A stretch of DNA of 64,000 nt from Olsenella uli (lineage in GTDB: Bacteria; Actinomycetota; Coriobacteriia; Coriobacteriales; Atopobiaceae). Location of the stretch: NCBI RefSeq assembly GCF_901212655.1, contig NZ_CAAKON010000002.1, forward strand, positions 22 to 64,021. The letters run 5' to 3'. A program made the position numbers and the translations under genes. The notes under the pieces are model-generated. The model had not been told where the DNA came from and made no database searches. It was given only the letters and a program-made list of their open reading frames with translations. Positions 33,225-42,265 of this stretch are shown piece after piece. How positions within the stretch are numbered: position 1 is the first letter of the stretch; each line of letters starts with the position of its first letter.

Positions 33225-34382
33225 CTACATTGCAAGGCCGATAACCAGGCCAAAGAAGACGGCTATGACGTACAGCACCGCGAGGATGGCAAGGTTCTCG
33301 CGCACGTTGTTATTGGTGCGGAACAGCACGAGGAAGCCCGCGCCGGCGGCAACGAGAGAACCGGCCATCATGGGACCAAGGGAGAGCGCGCCCTCGAGGT
33401 ACAGCTGCGTGATAACGATGCTCGCGGCACAGTTGGGGATGAGCCCGATGAGCGCCGAGAGGAACGTTGCCCCAACCTCGTTGCTCGAAAGCACGGCGGC
33501 AAGGGCCTCCTCCCCCACCGTATCCAGGACGCCCGAGAGCACAAGCGACACAAGGAAGATGAAGACCGTCACCTGGACCGTGTGAGAGACGGCACCGCGC
33601 ACAACGTGCCCGAGGAGCCCCTTTCCATGCGCGTGGGCATGGCCACCATGGTCGTGGCCGCAGCCACAACCAGCGTGCCCATGCGAGGCATCGGCGTCGT
33701 GGCGCCCTTCATGCTCGTGGCAGGCGAGGGAAGCGGCTTGGTGGGCCGCAATTTCTTCGGCCGTAAACTCGTGGCCGCAGCAGTCGCACGTCGGCGCCTC
33801 TTCGGAGCATGAGTGGCAGTCGCGGCCGTCGACCTCCTCCTCGCAGCCGCAGTGGGCGCGTTCGCAGAGCTCGCGGATGTGGGTGGCGTCGGAACCCGCA
33901 GACGCCAGGTCGTCCACGACGGGGGTGGCGGAGCCGAGGATGCCACGGCGCAGGGCCGCATGGGCCTTGGGGCGCGTGCGAATCACGCGGAGCGCGCAAT
34001 CGATGAGCACGCCCGTCATGAGGCCGATGAGCGCCTTGGACGCGAGGATGCTCGCAATGACCACAGGGTCAGGGTGCTCGGCGAGCAGGATCGGCAGCAT
34101 CTCATCGGAGGTAGACAGAAACACGGCCACGAGCGTGCCAAGCGTCACGACCCTGCCGGCGTAGAGGGTGGCCCCCATGGCAGAGAAGCCACACTGCGGC
34201 ACGATGCCGAGGATGGCGCCCACGACGGGGCCGGCAGGGCCAGCCTTGCGGACGAGCGCGTTCACGCGCGCGCCGGCGGTGTGCTCGAGGGTCTCGAGCA
34301 CAACATAGGTCACGAACAGGAACGGAACGAGAACGAGCGTATCCTTCACCGCGTCGGCAAGGATGTCGAGAAGCAACTCCAT
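33225..34382 (-). CDS. putative 10-TM metal exporter/manganese transporter with Cys/His-rich loop
   Basis: This 385-residue membrane protein resembles the putative heavy-metal exporter family (ArsP_2/putative manganese transporter). Two homologous halves each carry a G-I/L-I/V-P-Q/N-C signature: GIVPQCGFSAMGATLYAG (about 59-76) and GLIPNCAASIVITQLYLEG. Between them is a large hydrophilic loop (about 173-252) with more than ten Cys and more than ten His, including CDCCGH, CHEHEGRHD and GCGCGHDHGGHAHAHGKG, a likely metal-binding buffer or sensor. ATG 34382 (MELLLDILAD) has AGGAG 10 bases upstream. The metal transported is unknown. Confidence 0.78.
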   Translation of the reverse strand: MELLLDILADAVKDTLVLVPFLFVTYVVLETLEHTAGARVNALVRKAGPAGPVVGAILGIVPQCGFSAMGATLYAGRVVTLGTLVAVFLSTSDEMLPILLAEHPDPVVIASILASKALIGLMTGVLIDCALRVIRTRPKAHAALRRGILGSATPVVDDLASAGSDATHIRELCERAHCGCEEEVDGRDCHSCSEEAPTCDCCGHEFTAEEIAAHQAASLACHEHEGRHDADASHGHAGCGCGHDHGGHAHAHGKGLLGHVVRGAVSHTVQVTVFIFLVSLVLSGVLDTVGEEALAAVLSSNEVGATFLSALIGLIPNCAASIVITQLYLEGALSLGPMMAGSLVAAGAGFLVLFRTNNNVRENLAILAVLYVIAVFFGLVIGLAM

Positions 34383-34539
34383 GGTCTGGTAACTCCTATA
34401 GATGACTAGGCTTTGACAGCTCAACCACTATAGCGACCATGACAAATGAATGACTGCTCACACGCTCAATGCGATGCGCGAACCGTACTCAGCGCACGAC
34501 GCGGATCTTGACGTGCGCCTCGGCGAGTTTGGAAGGCGA

Positions 34540-35289
34540 CTAGACGCTTAGGGCGAACTCGAACGCCCGCAGACGGGCGTCAAGGTGCGTGGCCGCCCAC
34601 GTGTGGACAAGCGCAAGAAGCAAGGCTGCCGTGTGGGTGTCGACAGGGGCGGCAAGCAACTCGTCGAAGGTGAGGCACACTAGGGCCTCGAGCCACCCAA
34701 GCGTGACGGGGTCGATGGGCTCGGCCCCCGCAACCTCGCGCGCGCAGCTCTCGCAGAGGCCGCCGCCGGCCAGCGCGGAAAAGCGCGTCACGGACGACTC
34801 GCCGCAGGCAACGCACGAGTCGATGACGGGCCGCCAGCCCTGGTGGGAGAGAACCTTGAGCACATAGGCGGCAACAACAACGTCCAGGTGAGCCTGGTCG
34901 CCCGCCTGTTCGCAGGCAAGCAAGGCTCGAAGGCAGATCGGGAAGAGGAACGGGTCCGATGCCCCCTCAAAGCACGTGAGGCGCGCCACCTCGCACACCA
35001 CGCTTGCCGCGCTCACGCGCTCCAGGTCTCCGCGAAGTCCCGCATGGGGTTCCAGCAGCTGGGCCTCGGCAACCACATCGAGCGAACGGCCAACGGCAAG
35101 CAGTAGGTCCAGCTCGCAGAAGAGCTGGACGCGGGCCGCGAGCTTGCCTCCTGGCTTGCGCGCCCCCTTGGCAACGGCGCGCCCCTGGGTGCCGTCGGCC
35201 TCGAGAAGCGTAAGGATGAGGTCGCTCTCCCCCAGCTTCGTCCGGTCGACCACAACGGCCTTCGTATGTCTCGTTCGCCCGCGCGCCAT
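34540..35289 (-). CDS. recO: DNA repair protein RecO
   Basis: RecO loads RecA onto SSB-coated DNA in the RecFOR pathway. The N-terminal OB fold (RHTKAVVVDRTKLGESDLILTLLEADG) is followed by a helical domain. A zinc-binding site is formed by CVACG (about 153-157) and CESC near 170. At 249 residues the length is normal. The ATG at 35289 has a G-rich but weak ribosome site. It is downstream of era, as in many bacteria, with a hairpin in the 105-base gap. Confidence 0.93.
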   Translation of the reverse strand: MARGRTRHTKAVVVDRTKLGESDLILTLLEADGTQGRAVAKGARKPGGKLAARVQLFCELDLLLAVGRSLDVVAEAQLLEPHAGLRGDLERVSAASVVCEVARLTCFEGASDPFLFPICLRALLACEQAGDQAHLDVVVAAYVLKVLSHQGWRPVIDSCVACGESSVTRFSALAGGGLCESCAREVAGAEPIDPVTLGWLEALVCLTFDELLAAPVDTHTAALLLALVHTWAATHLDARLRAFEFALSV

Positions 35290-35316
35290 AGGCTCAAGCC
35301 CCCCCCTTGAGACGAT

Positions 35317-35345
35317 GCCCGCCCGCGTTCTAAAGACGGGCGGGC
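35317..35345 (-). terminator. hairpin between era and recO
   Basis: GCCCGCCCG (35317-35325) pairs with CGGGCGGGC (35337-35345) over an 11-base loop, in the gap after era and before recO. No U-tract follows, so it may only reduce read-through or protect the era transcript end. Confidence 0.5.
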
Positions 35346-35394
35346 ACCATGAAGCGTGCTCTTACGTTACTCGTGAGTGCAGCCCATAGCCTCG

Positions 35395-36315
35395 CTACTC
35401 CCCCGCCTCGAAGCCAAGGCGGCGAATCTCGTTCTGATCTCGCCGCCACTGCGGACGCACTTGCACGCGCAGCTCGAGGAACACCCTGGCCCCCAGCAGG
35501 CGCTCGACGTCCTTGCGTGCCGCGGAGCCGATCTTCTTCACCATCGAACCACCGCGGCCAACGATGATGCCCTTCTGGCCCTCGCGCTCCACAAGGATCG
35601 TGCACGAGACGCTCGCGTGGCCATCCTTTGCCCAACGCACCTCGTCGCAGGTGACCGCCACCGAGTGCGGAACCTCGTCGCGGCAGTTGAGCAGCACCTT
35701 CTCGCGAACGAACTCGGAGATGAGCTCCTCCTCCGTGGCGTCGGAGCTCATGTCGTCGGGGAACCACTTCGGACCCTCGGGCAGGTACTTGCTCACGAGG
35801 GATACGAAGGAGTCTACGTTGAAGCCCTCCGTGGCACTCGTGACGATCACGTCGTCGAAGTGCGCGAGCGCCTGGGCACCCTCGACCTGGGCGGAAACCC
35901 CGTCCGGCTTGGCGAGGTCGAGCTTCGTGAGCACGAGGATCTTGGGCGCGTGTGCCTTGTCCACGTGGGCGCCCACCCACTCGTCGCCGGTGCCCACGGG
36001 CTTCGTGGCATCAACGAGCATGGCAACGACGTCCACGTTTGCGAGCTCGCCGAGGGCGGCTCGGTTGAGCTCCTTGCCCAGGGCGTCCTTTGGCTTATGG
36101 AGGCCTGGCGTGTCGACGATGACGAGCTGGCTATTTGGACCGTTTACGACGGCGCGCAAGCGCTTGCGCGTGGTCTGGGCAACCGGGCTCGTGATGGCGA
36201 GCCGCTGACCGCAGCACGCGTTGAGCAGAGTCGACTTGCCGGCATTGGGCCTTCCCACGAGCGCAACGAAGCCGCTGCGGAATGGACCGCCTGAAATCTT
36301 GGAAGAATCCGACAC
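35395..36315 (-). CDS. era: GTPase Era
   Basis: Era binds the 3' end of 16S rRNA and is needed for 30S maturation. G motifs: GRPNAGKSTLLNA (P-loop near 21-28), VDTPGLHKPKD and the TKLD specificity motif near 131. The C-terminal KH domain has IIVGRGGSMVKKIGSAARKDVERL. The length is 306 residues. The start is GTG at 36315 with AAGGG upstream. It is part of phoH-ybeY-dgkA-era-recO, a conserved ribosome-assembly cluster. Confidence 0.97.
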   Translation of the reverse strand: MSDSSKISGGPFRSGFVALVGRPNAGKSTLLNACCGQRLAITSPVAQTTRKRLRAVVNGPNSQLVIVDTPGLHKPKDALGKELNRAALGELANVDVVAMLVDATKPVGTGDEWVGAHVDKAHAPKILVLTKLDLAKPDGVSAQVEGAQALAHFDDVIVTSATEGFNVDSFVSLVSKYLPEGPKWFPDDMSSDATEEELISEFVREKVLLNCRDEVPHSVAVTCDEVRWAKDGHASVSCTILVEREGQKGIIVGRGGSMVKKIGSAARKDVERLLGARVFLELRVQVRPQWRRDQNEIRRLGFEAGE

Positions 36316-36369
36316 GTTAATCCCTTCGGTGAGGTACGTAGCTGGAGCCCCGGTTCATGAGGCCAGGCG

Positions 36370-36753
36370 CTAGAAGAACTTGTCGAGAATGACAGACCCA
36401 AAAACGACGAGGCCAACGACACCCACGAACACGCAGAGCACCCAGACCGCCGCGGCGGCAATGTCCTTGGCACGGCCCGCAAGCGGGTGGTACTCGGGAG
36501 AGACGAGGTCCACGACGGTCTCGACGGCAGTGTTCAGAAGCTCAGCGCAGAGAACCGCGCCGCAGCACAGAAGTATGAGTCCCCACTGCGTCGGGCTGAG
36601 TCCCAAGAAGAGCCCCACGGCCACCGCAAAGGCAAAGCCGCCGAGCATGACCTTGATGTTGCGCTCGGTCCTCAGCACGAAGCGGAACCCCTGGACCGCA
36701 AAGCCGAAGCTCCGCCAGAAGGTGGGGTGGTTGCTGTTGGACCCGGGAATCAT
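36370..36753 (-). CDS. dgkA: diacylglycerol/undecaprenol kinase (DgkA family)
   Basis: This small integral membrane kinase phosphorylates lipid alcohols; in Gram-positive bacteria the substrate is usually undecaprenol, which feeds the cell-wall lipid carrier pool. The 127 residues include three membrane helices and the catalytic AELLNTAVETVVDLVSPE segment followed by HPLAGRAKDIAAAAV. ATG 36753 overlaps the ybeY stop as ATGA and has GAGGTG before it. An upstream in-frame start at 36777 would lie inside ybeY. Coupled to ybeY. Confidence 0.93.
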   Translation of the reverse strand: MIPGSNSNHPTFWRSFGFAVQGFRFVLRTERNIKVMLGGFAFAVAVGLFLGLSPTQWGLILLCCGAVLCAELLNTAVETVVDLVSPEYHPLAGRAKDIAAAAVWVLCVFVGVVGLVVFGSVILDKFF

Positions 36754-37289
36754 GACGCCACCTCGGAGGGTGCACATGCGCCCGGAAGTGGCGCGTCATC
36801 GCGATGGCGCGTCAGCTCGACGTGCCCGAGGTCTCCGCCGCAGGCAAGGGCGAGCAGCTCGTCCTCGCGCGCCTCCATGACGCGGGCCTCGTCCTCCTTG
36901 ATGTGGTCGTAGCCGAGGAGGTGCAGCAGGGAGTGAATTGCCATGAGGCGGGTCTCGTCCTCGGCCGTGGTTCCAAAACGCTCAGCCTGCGCGGCGAGAA
37001 CCTCGGGCGCCATGGCAATGTCACCAAGCTCGCAGGGCTCGCCGGGCGCGAGGTCGGGGTCATCCGGACGCTCGCACTCGAGCGAGATAACGTCCGTGGG
37101 GGCATCCACGCCGCGCCACTCGCGATTGAGCTCCTGCATGCTCTTGGGGCTCACGACGCTCACCGAGACGCAACAGATGCGCTCGACGCCCTCCTCGGCA
37201 AGAACGAGGTCAAAGACGCGCGAGAGCTCGACATCGGAGAGAGCGAGCTTTGCGGCGCCCTCGCATTCGAGGGACATCTCTGCGCTCAT
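36750..37289 (-). CDS. ybeY: endoribonuclease YbeY (16S rRNA maturation)
   Basis: YbeY is a zinc metalloprotein involved in 16S 3'-end maturation and ribosome quality control. The zinc motif H-x3-H-x5-H is present as HSLLHLLGYDH, preceded by the conserved ELNREWRGVDAPTDVISLE region and GDIAMAPEVLAAQA. At 179 residues it is slightly longer than usual at the C-terminus. Its ATG overlaps the phoH stop (ATGA) and GGAGGAG precedes it. It is coupled to phoH and dgkA. Confidence 0.96.
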   Translation of the reverse strand: MSAEMSLECEGAAKLALSDVELSRVFDLVLAEEGVERICCVSVSVVSPKSMQELNREWRGVDAPTDVISLECERPDDPDLAPGEPCELGDIAMAPEVLAAQAERFGTTAEDETRLMAIHSLLHLLGYDHIKEDEARVMEAREDELLALACGGDLGHVELTRHRDDAPLPGACAPSEVAS

Positions 37290-38254
37290 GACATCTCCTC
37301 CGCCATGCCGTGGGCGCGCTCGGCGTCGTAGGCCTCGACGATGCGAGCAACGAGCGCGTGGCGCACGATGTCGGCCCGACCGAGGTCAACGAACGCGATG
37401 TCATCGACGCCCTCGAGCGCGCGGCGGGCGTCCTTGAGGCCCGAGGGGCCGGTGAGGTCGCGCTGGGACCCATCGCCCGTGATGATGAACTTGCTCCTGA
37501 AGCCCAGGCGCGTCAGAAACATCTTCATCTGCTCGGGTGTGGTGTTCTGGGCCTCGTCGAGTATCACGAACGCGTCGTTCAGCGTGCGGCCGCGCATGTA
37601 GGCCAATGGCGCAATCTCGATGACGCCCTGCTCGATGAGGGCGTTACCCTTCTCCATGTCCGTCATGTCGAAGAGGGCGTCGTAGAGCGGCCGCACGTAC
37701 GGGTCGAGCTTCTCCTGAAGCGTGCCCGGCAGGTAACCGAGCGACTCGCCTGCCTCAACCACCGGGCGACAAAGCACGATGCGCCCCACCTCGCGCCGCT
37801 TGAGCGCGGCCACGGCCATCGCCATGGCGAGGTAGGTCTTGCCTGTGCCGGCAGGGCCGAGCGCGAAGGTGACGGTGTTGTTGCGAACGGCCTCGATGTA
37901 GCGGCACTGGCCAGAGGTCTTGGGGCGAAGAGCCCGCCCGCGATAGGTAAGCAGGATGTCGTCAGAGAGCGACGCCTCCGGGACGCCCCCTCGCTTGGAC
38001 TGCTCGAGGAGCAAATCGACATCGTCAGAGGTTGGAGAGTCCCCCCTCGAGACCATCTGGATGAGCCGCGAGAAGACGGTGACAATCCGGTTGGCCTCGA
38101 TTGGCTCTCCCGTGACAGCCACCTGGTTGCCGCGGACCGTGATGGCCGCGTCGGTTGCCGCCTCGACGCGCCTCAGAAGGGCGTCTGCGGGACCCATCAG
38201 TGCCGTCATGTCCACGGAATCAGGAATGGTGAGACGTACCTGTGCTGGCTCCAT
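37286..38254 (-). CDS. phoH: PhoH-like ATPase
   Basis: PhoH proteins are RecA-like ATPases often encoded with ybeY and linked to RNA metabolism. The 322 residues include an N-terminal KH-like or lead domain ([11 protein letters not shown]), Walker [14 protein letters not shown] (about 137-145) and Walker [17 protein letters not shown] with TRLGF. The ATG at 38254 follows GGAGGAAC. It is the first gene of the phoH-ybeY-dgkA-era unit, about 110 bases after mtaB. Confidence 0.95.
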   Translation of the reverse strand: MEPAQVRLTIPDSVDMTALMGPADALLRRVEAATDAAITVRGNQVAVTGEPIEANRIVTVFSRLIQMVSRGDSPTSDDVDLLLEQSKRGGVPEASLSDDILLTYRGRALRPKTSGQCRYIEAVRNNTVTFALGPAGTGKTYLAMAMAVAALKRREVGRIVLCRPVVEAGESLGYLPGTLQEKLDPYVRPLYDALFDMTDMEKGNALIEQGVIEIAPLAYMRGRTLNDAFVILDEAQNTTPEQMKMFLTRLGFRSKFIITGDGSQRDLTGPSGLKDARRALEGVDDIAFVDLGRADIVRHALVARIVEAYDAERAHGMAEEMS

Positions 38255-38365
38255 GTTCCTCCAAGCGTGCGTCGAGAGTCGCGCTCCCCTGCTTCCAACG
38301 ATGATACGACACGAGGGCCCATGGGGTCACATGCCGGTGTTGGTTATTGCGGGGCCGGCATGCCG

Positions 38366-39643
38366 TCATATCGACCGAGCGTCGAGCGCGCCGGCTTCGG
38401 TCATCGCATGCGGCACGCAGCGCACAAGCCTCCCGCGCTCGCCCGGGTCGACGAGGACGTCCGCGAGGCCGCCCGAGACGCCGCGGTCCCCGCGCTCGAC
38501 GAGGACGAGCTGCTCGGTACCCACGAGCGACCGCACATAGGTGCGCCTCGACGCAGAGGAGAGCTCGCGCATGAGACGGCTCCGCTCGGCGCTCACCTCG
38601 GGGGGAACCTGGTTCGGCATCTCGGCCGCCGGCGTGCCCGGTCTCCTCGAATAGCGAAAGACGTGCATCTTCGAGAAGGCGGCTGCCTGGCAGGTCTCGT
38701 ATGACTTGGCAAATTCCGCGTCGGTCTCGCCTGGGAACCCGACGATGAGGTCGCAGGCAACGGCAAGGCCCGCAACGTCACGCTTCGCCCTTTGAACAAC
38801 TTCAAGGTAGGAGGCGGAATCGTAGGGCCTACCCATGCGCCTGAGCGTCTCGTCGCAGCCGCTTTGCAAAGGAATGTGAAGGAAGGGGGCAATTCGCCCC
38901 TCGGATGCCGCCATGAGCTCGAGAAGCTCGCCGGTGACGCCGGCTGGCTCCACCGAAGAAAGCCTGACGCGCCCCACCTTGGTCTCCTCGAGGATGCGGC
39001 CAAGCATGCCAGCAAGGTCGAGGCCCGCGCTCTCGTAGCGCCCAAGGTCGATGCCGGTGAGCACCACCTCACGGGCGCCATAAGCCACGAGCGAGCGAAC
39101 GCCGTCGAGGACCTCCTCGGCCGAGACGGACGTGGCCTTGCCGCGAGCCTTCCACACGATGCAGTAGGTGCAACGATGGTCGCAGCCGTCCTGAATCTTG
39201 AGTCCGGGCCGCATGCGCCCCGTGGGTGTCACGGCGTGGTCGGGCACCGCGATGGAGGCGCCCGGAGAAGGCAGGGCGAGGACGGATGCGTCGATACCCA
39301 GCAGTTCGAGGGCACGCTTGGGCACATGGCCCTTGTTTGGCTCAACGGCTACACGGGAATGGAGGGCCTCGAGCTCAGACGCAAATAGACTTGCCACGCA
39401 TCCAGTTGCGAGGACGAGTGGGCCCTGAGGAAGAGACGCCGCGTGCCGCACGGCCTTTCTGGCCTTTGCTTCGGCCTCGCCCGTAACGGCGCACGTATTC
39501 ACCACAACGAGGTCCGCGTCTCGCTCGTCGACCACCTCGCAGCCCGCAAGCTCGAGCTTGCGGGCGATTACGTCGAGCTCGACGCGGTTTACGCGGCACC
39601 CGAGGTTGGCGAGCGCCACCCTCGGGTGCCCAGACCTCGTCAC
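38366..39643 (-). CDS. mtaB: tRNA t6A37 methylthiotransferase MtaB
   Basis: MtaB converts t6A37 to ms2t6A37 in ANN-decoding tRNAs. It has the N-terminal cluster motif [12 protein letters not shown] and [17 protein letters not shown], then the radical-SAM triad in [12 protein letters not shown]. This CRVN plus CAVT combination and the 425-residue length mark it as MtaB rather than MiaB or RimO. The start is GTG at 39643, overlapping the dnaJ stop as GTGA. Order dnaJ-mtaB is the same as in Bacillus. Confidence 0.93.
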   Translation of the reverse strand: MTRSGHPRVALANLGCRVNRVELDVIARKLELAGCEVVDERDADLVVVNTCAVTGEAEAKARKAVRHAASLPQGPLVLATGCVASLFASELEALHSRVAVEPNKGHVPKRALELLGIDASVLALPSPGASIAVPDHAVTPTGRMRPGLKIQDGCDHRCTYCIVWKARGKATSVSAEEVLDGVRSLVAYGAREVVLTGIDLGRYESAGLDLAGMLGRILEETKVGRVRLSSVEPAGVTGELLELMAASEGRIAPFLHIPLQSGCDETLRRMGRPYDSASYLEVVQRAKRDVAGLAVACDLIVGFPGETDAEFAKSYETCQAAAFSKMHVFRYSRRPGTPAAEMPNQVPPEVSAERSRLMRELSSASRRTYVRSLVGTEQLVLVERGDRGVSGGLADVLVDPGERGRLVRCVPHAMTEAGALDARSI

Positions 39644-40863
39644 TTGCCATGCCTTCCGTTACCGGCGGGCTTAGCGGATGCGGCCCTGCCCGCACGCTTG
39701 CCAAAGAAGCCCTCGTGCTTCTTGTGCGGCTCTGCGGCCACGCGCTCGCCGCGCTCAACGGCAACCTCGCGCAGACGCTCCTCCTGGCTGGGCGTCAGGT
39801 TGTCGGGCACCGTGATGTTCACAACCACGACGAGCTTGCCGCGCGCCTTGGAATTCATGCGTGGCATGCCGTGGCCCTCAACTTCAACCTGCTGCCCATG
39901 CTGACAGCCGGCAGGAACCTCAACCGTCACGTGCTCGCCGTCGAGGATGCCCTCGACCTCGAGCTCGCAGCCGAGCATCGCTTCGAGCGTGCTCACGTCC
40001 TCAACGCAGAACAGGTCGTCGCCCTGGCGCTGGAACCGCTCATCGTCGGCGATGTCGATGCGCACGATGAGGTCGCCCGAGCGGTTCCCGCGCACGCCCG
40101 CCTCGCCGTAGCCGTCGAGCTTGATGGTCTGGCCGGAGTGGACGCCTCCGGGCACGGTGACCTTCACCGTCTCGTGGCTGGGCGTGCGGCCCTGACCCTC
40201 GCAGGTGTGGCAGGGCTTGTCGATGACCTTGCCCTGTCCGTGGCAGTCTGGACAGACGCTCTGGGACTGCATCTGGCCAAGGATGGTCCGCTGCACGGTC
40301 ACGATGCGACCGGTGCCGTGACAGCGAGAGCAGCTCACCACATGCCCGCCCTCGGCCGCGCCGGTGCCGTGGCAGTCATCGCAGGGAGCCAGGCGGTCGT
40401 AGGCGATTGTCTTGGTGCAGCCCGCAGCGGCCTCGGCGAGGGTCACGCGAAGCGAGATGCCCATGTCGCGGCCGCTCGTGCGGGCCGCGCGCGCCTGGGC
40501 GCCGCCAGCTCCCCCGCCAAAGAACGTGGAGAAGATGTCGTCCATGCCAAAGCCGCCGCCAAAGATGTCGGACACGTCGACTCCGGCGCCGCCAAACCCC
40601 TGGGGGCCGTCGGGATCGCCGTAGCGGTCATAGTTGGCACGCTTGCGCTCGTCGGAGAGCACTGAGTAGGCCTCGTTGACCTCCTTGAAGCGCTCCTCGG
40701 CATCCGGGGCGTCGGAGACGTCCGGGTGGAGCTTGCGCGCCTTCTTCAGGAATGCACGCTTGATGGTCTTCGCATCGGCGTCGCGCTCAACGCCGAGAAC
40801 CTCGTAATAGTCGATCTTCGCTTCCACGCTCGTAGTACTCGCTTCCTTCTTTCGGCCGCCCAT
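39640..40863 (-). CDS. dnaJ: chaperone protein DnaJ
   Basis: DnaJ is the Hsp40 partner of DnaK. All four parts are present: J domain with the HPD motif ([20 protein letters not shown]), a Gly/Phe-rich region ([20 protein letters not shown]), four zinc-binding CxxCxGxG repeats ([32 protein letters not shown]) and the C-terminal substrate domains. It has 407 residues. ATG 40863 has no good ribosome site; GTG 40827, just before KIDYYEVLG, is an alternative. No grpE, dnaK, hrcA or CIRCE element is in the window. Confidence 0.95.
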   Translation of the reverse strand: MGGRKKEASTTSVEAKIDYYEVLGVERDADAKTIKRAFLKKARKLHPDVSDAPDAEERFKEVNEAYSVLSDERKRANYDRYGDPDGPQGFGGAGVDVSDIFGGGFGMDDIFSTFFGGGAGGAQARAARTSGRDMGISLRVTLAEAAAGCTKTIAYDRLAPCDDCHGTGAAEGGHVVSCSRCHGTGRIVTVQRTILGQMQSQSVCPDCHGQGKVIDKPCHTCEGQGRTPSHETVKVTVPGGVHSGQTIKLDGYGEAGVRGNRSGDLIVRIDIADDERFQRQGDDLFCVEDVSTLEAMLGCELEVEGILDGEHVTVEVPAGCQHGQQVEVEGHGMPRMNSKARGKLVVVVNITVPDNLTPSQEERLREVAVERGERVAAEPHKKHEGFFGKRAGRAASAKPAGNGRHGK

Positions 40864-40911
40864 GCGGTCGCGCTCACAACGAACCAGATGCCCATGGCAG
40901 GCAAGTACCTG

Positions 40912-42051
40912 CTAGGCGCGCACGTCGCCCGATCCCGTCCCATAGCCGGAGGAGCCGAACCCAGACATGCAGGAGACCATGAGGGCTACGAACACGGCCA
41001 CCGTGGCGCCGTTCATGACGCCGTTGCCAAGGTAGCGCGCCGCGTTCTTCCACCACACGGCGCCGCGCCCAAGCACGCCTCCGTCGGAGACGACGAGCCA
41101 CACGCCCAGGGCGAGCGGCGCCAGGATGATGACGGCTAGCTGCGCCAGGACATTCAGAATAAGGCCAAGAATCAGAAACGGCAGGGCAAAGCCAATCATC
41201 TGGAAGCCCTGTGCCTGGCGTGGCCCTAGCCGCTCGGTGGACACGCCCACTCGGCAGACGAAGTCCCCGGACGAGGAGCCGTTCGTGCCGGCGTTGCCCA
41301 TGCCCTTTACGCGCACCGTGTCGCCATCGTGACTTCCGGCGGGTACGTCCACCACGATCTCGCTCGCACTCAGCACGCGACCGGTGCCCCCGCAGGAGTC
41401 GCAGGGGTCTGCCACGACCTTGCCCGTGCCCTCGCACTCGGGGCAGACCATGTTCATGACGCCGATGCCGAAGAGGCTCGCGAGGTCAACGGAGATGTGA
41501 CCGGAGCCGCCGCACGTGGGACAGGTCTTTGCGTGGTCCGCATGCACGGAGCCGGCGCCGTGGCAAACGTCGCACGAGACGTAGCGCTGGTAGGTGACGC
41601 CCCTGCGGCAGCCCTTCTTGGCCTGCTCGGCGTCAAGCTCGAGCTGGTAGACCACGTCGCCTCCGGCCTGGGGGTTGTACGAGCGGCTCCTGCGCGCGCT
41701 GCGCTGGGTGCCGTAGGCGCCCACACCGCCAAACGGGAAGCCCCACCCAAAGGGATCTGCGCCCATGCCGGCAAAGGGGTCTCCCTGAGGCTGGCTCGGA
41801 GAGCCGTACGAGGCGCCGGCAAAGGGGTTGCCCGAGCGCATGGCGTCATAGCGGCGGCGCTTGTCGTCATCGGAGAGCACCGCATAGGCCTCGGAGACCT
41901 CCTTGAAGCGCTCCTCGGCGTCCGGGGCCTTGTTGACGTCCGGGTGAAGCTTGCGGGCCTTTTTCTGGAAGGCCTTGCGAATCTCCTCTGTGGTGGCATC
42001 GTGCTCCACCTCGAGGATGGCGTAGTAATCCTTATCGTTCATCGAGGCCAT
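40912..42051 (-). CDS. membrane-anchored DnaJ-like protein
   Basis: This paralogue of the next gene has a J domain (KDYYAILEVEHDATTEEIRKAF, HPDVNKAPD), a Gly/Phe-rich linker, and four cysteine-rich repeats (CDVCHGAG, CPTCGGSG, CPECEGTG, CDSCGGTG). After a short beta segment (IVVDVPAGSHDGDTVRVKGMG) the usual second substrate domain and dimer helix are replaced by three hydrophobic segments: IGFALPFLILGLILNVLAQL, AVIILAPLALGVWLVV and GATVAVFVALMVSCM. It should recruit DnaK to the membrane. ATG 42051 (379 aa) has AGGAG 11 bases upstream. It lies 48 bases before dnaJ, so it is probably cotranscribed. Confidence 0.85.
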   Translation of the reverse strand: MASMNDKDYYAILEVEHDATTEEIRKAFQKKARKLHPDVNKAPDAEERFKEVSEAYAVLSDDDKRRRYDAMRSGNPFAGASYGSPSQPQGDPFAGMGADPFGWGFPFGGVGAYGTQRSARRSRSYNPQAGGDVVYQLELDAEQAKKGCRRGVTYQRYVSCDVCHGAGSVHADHAKTCPTCGGSGHISVDLASLFGIGVMNMVCPECEGTGKVVADPCDSCGGTGRVLSASEIVVDVPAGSHDGDTVRVKGMGNAGTNGSSSGDFVCRVGVSTERLGPRQAQGFQMIGFALPFLILGLILNVLAQLAVIILAPLALGVWLVVSDGGVLGRGAVWWKNAARYLGNGVMNGATVAVFVALMVSCMSGFGSSGYGTGSGDVRA

Positions 42052-42265
42052 GGGTGTGGGAACTCCTGTCTGTTGGCCTTGGGCGAAGCCCGGGTGCGCA
42101 TAAACGTCCGTCATTCTACCCAAAGGCGCAGCTCGTCATCGGCCCTCCCATGAGAAATGCATGCGCAGGCGGAGGTGGCCGGGGGATGCGCCGCGGCCTC
42201 TGATAGGCTGTTGAAGATTGACAACCGAGGCAGGCGATTTCTCGCCCAATCCCAAGGAGATGTGA

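Noticed and set aside
42052..42265. CIRCE (HrcA) operator upstream of the dnaJ genes
   Set aside because: No TTAGCACTC-N9-GAGTGCTAA pattern could be found in this gap or before dnaJ.
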